Source: JBMNCQ01 sp049366715
Lineage (GTDB): Bacteria > Bacillota > Peptococcia > Peptococcales > BICA1-8
DNA: 64,000 nucleotides
Direction of reading: 5' to 3'
NCBI GenBank assembly: GCA_049366715.1
Contig: JBMNCQ010000044.1
Span: 10,766 to 74,765 of the forward strand
Of this stretch, positions 59,307 to 64,000 are shown in pieces. The notes beneath the pieces were generated by a model. The model ran no database searches, had not been told where the DNA came from, and worked only from the letters and a program-made list of their open reading frames with translations. Position numbers and translations under genes: made by a program. Numbering within the stretch: the stretch's first letter is position 1; every line of letters begins with the position of its first letter.

Positions 59307-59600
59307 TTACACCCCAAATTTAAAAAAATCAAATATCTTTACAAAATAAATATTTACCATATATATTTGATAAATATTTAAGATGATTAACAAAGGCAAC
59401 CCATACTTAAATTTAGGATGCTTTCTTTTGTGGTTAAAAAAATGCATAGCCAGGTAAGCTCCCGGAGCCCCACCTAGAAAAGGCAGTATTAATAGCTTAA
59501 ATTCACTGATCCGGTATCTTCTTTTGATTGCTAAATATTTATCATAACCCATTAAAAAAAAACTGCAGATATTAATCATTATTATAACTAAATCAGGCAT
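59307..59600 (-). CDS. DUF1294 membrane protein
   Basis: 97 residues from ATG 59600, which has GAGG 6 bases upstream. It is the small DUF1294 type: three hydrophobic segments, with the conserved MGYDKYLAIKRRYRISE and LGGAPGAYLAMHFFNHKRKH. No function is known. It follows the upstream hypothetical gene with its start just after that stop codon. Confidence 0.82.
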   Translation of the reverse strand: MPDLVIIMINICSFFLMGYDKYLAIKRRYRISEFKLLILPFLGGAPGAYLAMHFFNHKRKHPKFKYGLPLLIILNIYQIYMVNIYFVKIFDFFKFGV

Positions 59601-59601
59601 A

Positions 59602-59937
59602 TCAATCCTCGGAATTTGTAAAATTTTTTTCTTTGAAAAACTCAGGCGGGGAAGATTCTCCGTTTTCATTATCATGTAAAGGGGCCCTGGGAGCGTCAAC
59701 AATAGTGACACTATTGTAGATAATTTCCCGTGTTTTGCGATAAAATAACCAGTTAACTTTTTCTCTTATTTCTACTCTGGGAATAAATATGGAAAATTCA
59801 TGGGGATGGTCATAAGCCATAATCTTTTTTAAGGACATTTTCAAAGGACCTAATTCAACCCTGGCTGAATCTTTATTTCTAATTACTTTGTCTTTAAAAT
59901 AAAGTAATATATTTTTCAATTTGTGCACTTCTTTCAA
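59602..59937 (-). CDS. Hypothetical protein, 111 residues
   Basis: An unrecognised, soluble, basic-to-acidic protein. Its middle part, AYDHPHEFSIFIPRVEIREK, followed by VNWLFYRKTREIIYNSVTI, looks like a compact beta-rich fold; the last 25 residues are acidic and low in complexity. It lies 57 bases after the racemase-type gene and its stop abuts the DUF1294 start, so the two are probably co-expressed. Confidence 0.6.
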   Translation of the reverse strand: MKEVHKLKNILLYFKDKVIRNKDSARVELGPLKMSLKKIMAYDHPHEFSIFIPRVEIREKVNWLFYRKTREIIYNSVTIVDAPRAPLHDNENGESSPPEFFKEKNFTNSED

Positions 59938-59994
59938 ACAACGCTGTTACTTATATAATATGTTAATTCTTGCAAACAGGAAGCAATAATTTGT

Positions 59995-61107
59995 TTAAAT
60001 ACTGTATCTTTGCCAGTATAAGGTTTTGTGATCTAACCGCTTTCTATCTATATCATACCCTATTCCGGAATTTTCCGGAACCGTTATATAACCGTTTTCA
60101 ACTGTAACTTCCGGAGTTATAATATCTTCGAACCAGTAACGGGAAGATCCTGCAGTATCTCCGGGAAGGCTAAAATTAGGCAATGTCGTAATGGCTATAT
60201 TATGAGCTCGGCCTACTCCTGATTCCAGCATGCCTCCACACCAGACAGGAATATGATTGGCCAGACAAAGATCATGGATTTTTATAGCCTGGGTAAGACC
60301 GCCGACCCTGCCGATTTTTATGTTTATTACTTTACAACTTCCTAGTTTAAGGGCTTTTCTAACGTCTTCTGCAGTGTGAATACTTTCATCCAGACAAATC
60401 GGAGTCAGTAGTTCCTTTTGTAAATCTGCGTGGTCGATAATATCATCATGAGCTAAAGGTTGTTCAATCATCATGAGATTAAATTCATCCAGTCTTTTGA
60501 GAAGATCAATATCTTTTAAAGTGTAAGCAGAATTTGCATCTGCCATTAAAGGGACCTCAGGATAAGCAGCGCGGATTAGTTTTATGATGTTTACATCCCA
60601 TCCGGGTTTTATTTTGACTTTTATTCTTTTGTAACCTTCTGTTAGATATCTCTCGATTACTTTCAATAATTCGGCTGGCGAATCTTGAATGCCAATACTA
60701 ATTCCAACTTCTATTTTATTTTGCACTCCTCCCAGAGCATGGGCCAAAGATATTCCTGTTTGTTGGGCATATAAGTCCCAGATCGCGCCTTCGATGGCGG
60801 ATTTCGCCATATAGTTGCCTTTTAGACTAACAAAGAGATTTTCTAAATCGTCAGGGTGCGAAAAATTACTCTTAAAAATTAAGGGAATTAAAAAATCCTC
60901 CAAAATATGCCAGGTTGTTTTTAAAGTTTCTTCTTTGTATAAGGGAGCAGGGAAGGCGACACATTCTCCCCAACCCGAGAATCCTTCTTCATCCACTACT
61001 TCTACTAAAATAAATTCTTTGTCCTTAAATGTCATAAAACTGGTTGTGAAGGGATTTTTCAACTCCATCTTGACATGTCGCAGGATAACATCTCTAATTT
61101 TCATCAT
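59995..61107 (-). CDS. N-acylamino-acid racemase / o-succinylbenzoate synthase family enzyme
   Basis: 370 residues of the MLE subgroup: catalytic Lys pair in YKRIKVKIKPG, metal ligands in LMADANSAYT, MIEQPLAHDD and CLDESIHTAED, and the second Lys in VINIKIGRVGG. The closest family is MenC-type OSBS/N-succinylamino acid racemase. There are no other menaquinone genes nearby, while a GNAT acyltransferase precedes it, so N-succinylamino acid racemisation is more likely than menaquinone synthesis. Confidence 0.88.
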   Translation of the reverse strand: MMKIRDVILRHVKMELKNPFTTSFMTFKDKEFILVEVVDEEGFSGWGECVAFPAPLYKEETLKTTWHILEDFLIPLIFKSNFSHPDDLENLFVSLKGNYMAKSAIEGAIWDLYAQQTGISLAHALGGVQNKIEVGISIGIQDSPAELLKVIERYLTEGYKRIKVKIKPGWDVNIIKLIRAAYPEVPLMADANSAYTLKDIDLLKRLDEFNLMMIEQPLAHDDIIDHADLQKELLTPICLDESIHTAEDVRKALKLGSCKVINIKIGRVGGLTQAIKIHDLCLANHIPVWCGGMLESGVGRAHNIAITTLPNFSLPGDTAGSSRYWFEDIITPEVTVENGYITVPENSGIGYDIDRKRLDHKTLYWQRYSI

Positions 61108-61121
61108 GAATTCCTCCTAAA

Positions 61122-61955
61122 TTAAGAAACTTGGAAATCTTTCTGCAATACATAGTAATTTATGGGCTGGGAAGCAGTTCTGTAATAATCGGTTAATGTC
61201 CAGCCTGCGGAAAAATAATGGGTTAAGATATTCCTTATTGCTATTCTCCACTCCTGTGCTAAAGTTAAATCATATTGTTTTATTATTTGAAAATTTTGAG
61301 GTATGGCAACATATAAGAAAGAATCTGCGGTGGTTTTATCAAAAAAAATATCAGAAATATAAGCTATTTCTTCATCCTTTATTTTAAACGGATTAATTAT
61401 TTCCTGAGATTGGGGATGAGGAACTGAAATACTTTTTGCTAATTTTTTAGACACATGATTTGTTGATATCCGCCATTCAACAAGTAATCTGTCTGTAGGC
61501 AACCCGGCATTTATGTTATCTTTCATAACACCATAACAATTTTCTATGTATTTTGAACTTACGGCCCCTAATTTACCGATATTCAGATACCCGTTTACAC
61601 TTTCAAGAGGATCATAGGTCCAGGTAATAAGCTGATAGCCCAGCTTGATAGCCTGATTCCTCTGGTATCTTTTCATTATTTCTCCCACGCCCAAGTGCTG
61701 GTGCTCAGGCAAGACCGCTAACATGTGGGAGCACAGGTAAGTTTCCGATCCGTTGAATCCTGCAAAACTGTATTGAAATCCAATTAATTGTTCCGCCAGG
61801 TAGGCACCGAGAACAAGTCCGCCGTTTTTTACTGCGGTTAGAGTTTGGTGAAGTGGGATAACTTCGTCAGCACTCCAAATAGTTCGTGCAATTTCATTGA
61901 CATTAAGAATAGCGTCAATTGAAGTTAAAGAGCGTATTATGATTTGATCTTGCAA
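61122..61955 (-). CDS. GNAT-family N-acyltransferase (amino acid N-succinyltransferase candidate)
   Basis: 277 residues with a GNAT core: LVLGAYLAEQLIGFQYSF, MLAVLPEHQHLGVGEIMKRY (acyl-CoA loop) and ITWTYDPLESVNGYLNI. It matches the GNAT group found beside N-succinylamino acid racemases. It probably succinylates amino acids before racemisation. TTG 61955 is 5 bases from GGAGGGAG; GTG 61970 is an alternative that lies inside that site. Confidence 0.82.
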   Translation of the reverse strand: MQDQIIIRSLTSIDAILNVNEIARTIWSADEVIPLHQTLTAVKNGGLVLGAYLAEQLIGFQYSFAGFNGSETYLCSHMLAVLPEHQHLGVGEIMKRYQRNQAIKLGYQLITWTYDPLESVNGYLNIGKLGAVSSKYIENCYGVMKDNINAGLPTDRLLVEWRISTNHVSKKLAKSISVPHPQSQEIINPFKIKDEEIAYISDIFFDKTTADSFLYVAIPQNFQIIKQYDLTLAQEWRIAIRNILTHYFSAGWTLTDYYRTASQPINYYVLQKDFQVS

Positions 61956-61970
61956 AATTTCTCCCTCCAC

Positions 61971-62408
61971 TCAGATTAAGATAAGTTTAACACCGATTAT
62001 TAATACTATTATACCTAAAACTTTTAGAGGAGTTAAAGGTGTAGCAGCAATCCCCAGCAGACCAAAATGATCCAGAACGGCGCTGGTAATTAATTGAACG
62101 GTAACAAATAAAGCCATAGAGACGCTGGCCCCCAAAAGAGGAACGGTAATTATTGATAACAAAACGATACAAGCTCCAAAAATTCCGCCTATCCAGTAGA
62201 TAGGATTGATATCCAGTATGTTTTTATATAGATTTAATTCCCGTGAAAACAATGCTACAGCCGTAATAATTATAAAACTAATGAATATGCTGTGAAAAGC
62301 AGCTACTTTGGGCGTTAAATGTTTACCTAAGGTTGAATTTATAGCCGGCTGTAAACCTAAACTTAATCCGACGATACATGCAAAAATAATTCCCTGGTAT
62401 TTTTCCAT
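61971..62408 (-). CDS. DUF606/YdcZ-type membrane transporter
   Basis: 145 residues with four or five transmembrane segments, beginning IIFACIVGLSLGLQPAINST and containing YWIGGIFGACIVLLSIITVP, typical of DUF606 proteins of the DMT transporter superfamily. It lies directly upstream of the GNAT gene with almost no gap and may export or import an amino acid derivative. Confidence 0.85.
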   Translation of the reverse strand: MEKYQGIIFACIVGLSLGLQPAINSTLGKHLTPKVAAFHSIFISFIIITAVALFSRELNLYKNILDINPIYWIGGIFGACIVLLSIITVPLLGASVSMALFVTVQLITSAVLDHFGLLGIAATPLTPLKVLGIIVLIIGVKLILI

Positions 62409-62431
62409 ATAATTTTACTTCTCCTCACTTA

Positions 62432-62455
62432 AAAACCTCCATCACTGGAGGTTTT
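62432..62455 (-). terminator. Terminator between aminotransferase and DUF606 operon
   Basis: A 10-bp perfect stem AAAACCTCCA with a 4-base loop, followed by TTTTT on the minus strand, lies just past the aminotransferase stop. It separates, or attenuates reading into, the downstream genes. Confidence 0.82.
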
Positions 62456-62463
62456 ATAATCTA

Positions 62464-63645
62464 TTATGTCAAAAATACTTTTGCCAGTCTTTCAATGCCG
62501 ATGGGTATCATTTCTGTTTTTGGCAAACTATAGCAGATTCGCAAACTGTTTTCTCCTCCCTGTCGATCGGGGTAAAATGATGGACCGGCAACATAAGCGA
62601 CCCGATGATTTTTGACAGCATTATTTAATAATTGGTAGGTATTAATTTTCCTGTCGATCTCTACCCAGGTATAATATCCTCCTTCGGAAACAACCCATTT
62701 TGCATTGCCTGCAAAGTAAGTGGCAATAGCATCTATGGTTGTATCTCTTTTCGTTTTAAGGTTTTGAATATTATTTTCGATTTGTTTTTCAATAAGTCCT
62801 CTTTTTCCTGCTTCTAAAGCAATTAATTGACTAAAAGAAGATGATGTCTGATCTGAATTCTGCTTGAATAAGATAAGTTTTTCAATTATTTCTTTTGAAG
62901 CAGCTACCCATCCTAATCTTATCCCGGGATATAAAATTTTAGAAAAAGTACCTAGATACATTACCAGATCATTTGTATCCAGAGCTTTTATCGTAGGAAT
63001 TTCAGAACCGGAACATCTGAGTTCGCCATAGGCATTATCTTCAATTATCGGCAGATCATATTGACTGCATAATTCTAAGAGCTTTTTCCTTCTTTCCACG
63101 CTCCAGACTCTGCCTGACGGATTTTGAAAGGTTGGAATTACATAGATGAATTTTGGTTTTACCTTGGCATGTTTAAGAAATGATTCAAGGTCTTCCATAA
63201 TAATGCCGTTCTCATCACAGGAGATAGGAATAACATTGGCTTCATAGCTTTCAAAAGTGGATATTGCACCAAGGTAGGTGGGTGCCTCAATTACTACATA
63301 ATCACCTGGATCCAGAAAGATTTTAGAAATCAAATCAATCCCTTGTAAAGAGCCGCTGGTGACTAAAATATTTTCCAGATTTACATTGACATCTTGAGAA
63401 ACCATACGGTCGGCCAGATAAGTCCTAAAATTGGAGAATCCGGCAACAGGACTGTATTGTAAGGCAACACTTCTTTGATGTTTTATTATTTCCGTACTTA
63501 TTTCTTCAATATCATCCAGAAACCAATCCGGATCAGGAAATCCCCCGGCAAAAGAAATAACATCGGGTTGTTCGGCCAGTTTGAATAATTCGGCTAAATC
63601 GGAATTTGTGGTATTTTTAGCTCTTAGGGCAAAAAGATTCTGCAT
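62464..63645 (-). CDS. PLP-dependent aminotransferase (2-aminoadipate-type, MocR-like core)
   Basis: 393 residues of fold-type I aminotransferases: VISFAGGFPDPDWF near the N-terminus, LVTSGSLQGIDLI, YVIPTFQNPSGRVW, the acidic cofactor site in PIIEDNAYGELRCSG and the Schiff-base Lys in LGTFSKILYPGIRLGW. It resembles LysN/2-aminoadipate transaminases; there is no helix-turn-helix, so it is not a MocR regulator. It likely acts on amino acids handled by the downstream racemase pathway. Confidence 0.9.
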   Translation of the reverse strand: MQNLFALRAKNTTNSDLAELFKLAEQPDVISFAGGFPDPDWFLDDIEEISTEIIKHQRSVALQYSPVAGFSNFRTYLADRMVSQDVNVNLENILVTSGSLQGIDLISKIFLDPGDYVVIEAPTYLGAISTFESYEANVIPISCDENGIIMEDLESFLKHAKVKPKFIYVIPTFQNPSGRVWSVERRKKLLELCSQYDLPIIEDNAYGELRCSGSEIPTIKALDTNDLVMYLGTFSKILYPGIRLGWVAASKEIIEKLILFKQNSDQTSSSFSQLIALEAGKRGLIEKQIENNIQNLKTKRDTTIDAIATYFAGNAKWVVSEGGYYTWVEIDRKINTYQLLNNAVKNHRVAYVAGPSFYPDRQGGENSLRICYSLPKTEMIPIGIERLAKVFLT

Positions 63646-63734
63646 TATGTTTCCTCCTTGACATTTTAAATATTTGTAAAAAAAATTTGCAATCTTTTAC
63701 TTTTCTGTAGATTTTTTGGTATTTGTATAGTAGA

Positions 63735-63755
63735 AAAAGTCCCTCCGGGACTTTT
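63735..63755 (-). terminator. Attenuator-like hairpin upstream of aminotransferase
   Basis: A 9-bp perfect stem AAAAGTCCC with a 3-base loop is followed by TTTTT on the minus strand, about 90 bases before the aminotransferase start. With the nested hairpin at 63774-63801 (CTCCTC / GAGGAG) it resembles a regulated leader. Confidence 0.6.
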
Positions 63756-63946
63756 ATATTCTTTAAAACACATCTCCTCATGATGTCCATCACCAGAGGA
63801 GCAATATCTACATACAGTAGACTACCATGTTTCATAATACAAAGCAATAGTTTTTTTTGCTAAATTATAATGATAATTAAAGAAGATAAAATACTTTTAG
63901 TAATACATACGGCGGATAGTTTTTATAAATGCTCTGAAAAAGCAGA

Positions 63947-63973
63947 AGAGAGCTGCGCAAACCGCAGCTCTCT
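63947..63973. terminator. GC-rich hairpin at right edge
   Basis: An 11-bp perfect stem AGAGAGCTGCG with a 5-base loop, followed after a few bases by CTTTTT on the minus strand, probably ends a gene lying beyond the window. No gene was found in 63848-64000. Confidence 0.6.
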
Positions 63974-64000
63974 GATAATTATCTAATTATCCAGGATTTA

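Noticed and set aside
63617..63847. A 76-codon minus-strand ORF before the aminotransferase
   Set aside because: No ribosome binding site or domain; it spans the leader hairpins and overlaps the aminotransferase start.

Overview
This window looks like chromosome of a low-GC, strictly anaerobic, Clostridia-type Firmicute. The signs are AGGAGG-type ribosome binding sites with many GTG and TTG starts, coenzyme-B12 carbon-skeleton mutases, oxygen-labile Fe-S dehydratases, a molybdenum hydroxylase and a sigma-54 activator. No rRNA, tRNA, CRISPR array, transposase or phage gene was recognised.

Layout. (1) 318-9573, minus strand: a catabolic operon with a CoA-acylating methylmalonate-semialdehyde dehydrogenase, a glutamate-mutase-like B12 enzyme (sigma and epsilon subunits plus MutL-type reactivase), an enolase-superfamily enzyme and a TctCBA tricarboxylate-type uptake system, faced by a divergent LysR regulator. 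The epsilon subunit keeps the B12-site residues but has lost four residues that recognise glutamate, so the operon probably runs an undescribed B12-dependent dicarboxylate pathway. (2) 11374-30220, minus strand: a complete nicotinate fermentation cluster of the Eubacterium barkeri type (nicotinate to propionate, pyruvate and ammonia): ndhFSLM, hnr, ena, hgd, hmd, mgm, mii, dmdAB and dml, with a mutase reactivase, an orphan EIIC-like transporter, a decayed NCS1 permease and two uncharacterised proteins (UPF0280, DUF1185). A sigma-54 activator (30708-32285), a -24/-12 promoter match and repeated palindromes lie upstream.

(3) 32513-45375: alpha-glucan metabolism: ROK glucokinase, MalQ, GH13 amylase, DUF4912 protein, GH57 branching enzyme, glucan phosphorylase, a starch-binding module protein, a nucleotidyltransferase/degenerate phosphomannomutase fusion and a GT4 glycosyltransferase. 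(4) 45684-46529: a soluble chemoreceptor-like protein. (5) 46587-55832: two divergent transcription units. One encodes Asd, aspartate kinase and DapA interleaved with a BFD [2Fe-2S] protein, a small [2Fe-2S] subunit, an FAD/NAD oxidoreductase and a 2x[4Fe-4S] protein. The other encodes a sodium:solute symporter, an FCD-type regulator and a DadA/DAO-family flavoprotein that has no standard start codon. Together the redox genes resemble a multisubunit dye-linked amino/imino acid dehydrogenase.

(6) 55922-63645: an ACT-domain protein, a 35-residue protein ending Pro-Cys-Cys-Ser-Trp with its own promoter, palindromes and terminator, a peroxiredoxin, a threonine-synthase-like enzyme, at least one pseudogene, and an operon with a membrane protein, an N-acylamino-acid racemase/OSBS-type enzyme, a GNAT acyltransferase and a DUF606 transporter, preceded by a PLP aminotransferase.

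Start codons are chosen from ribosome-binding-site spacing and may shift by a few codons. Comparisons with characterised proteins are from memory; no alignment or search was run.
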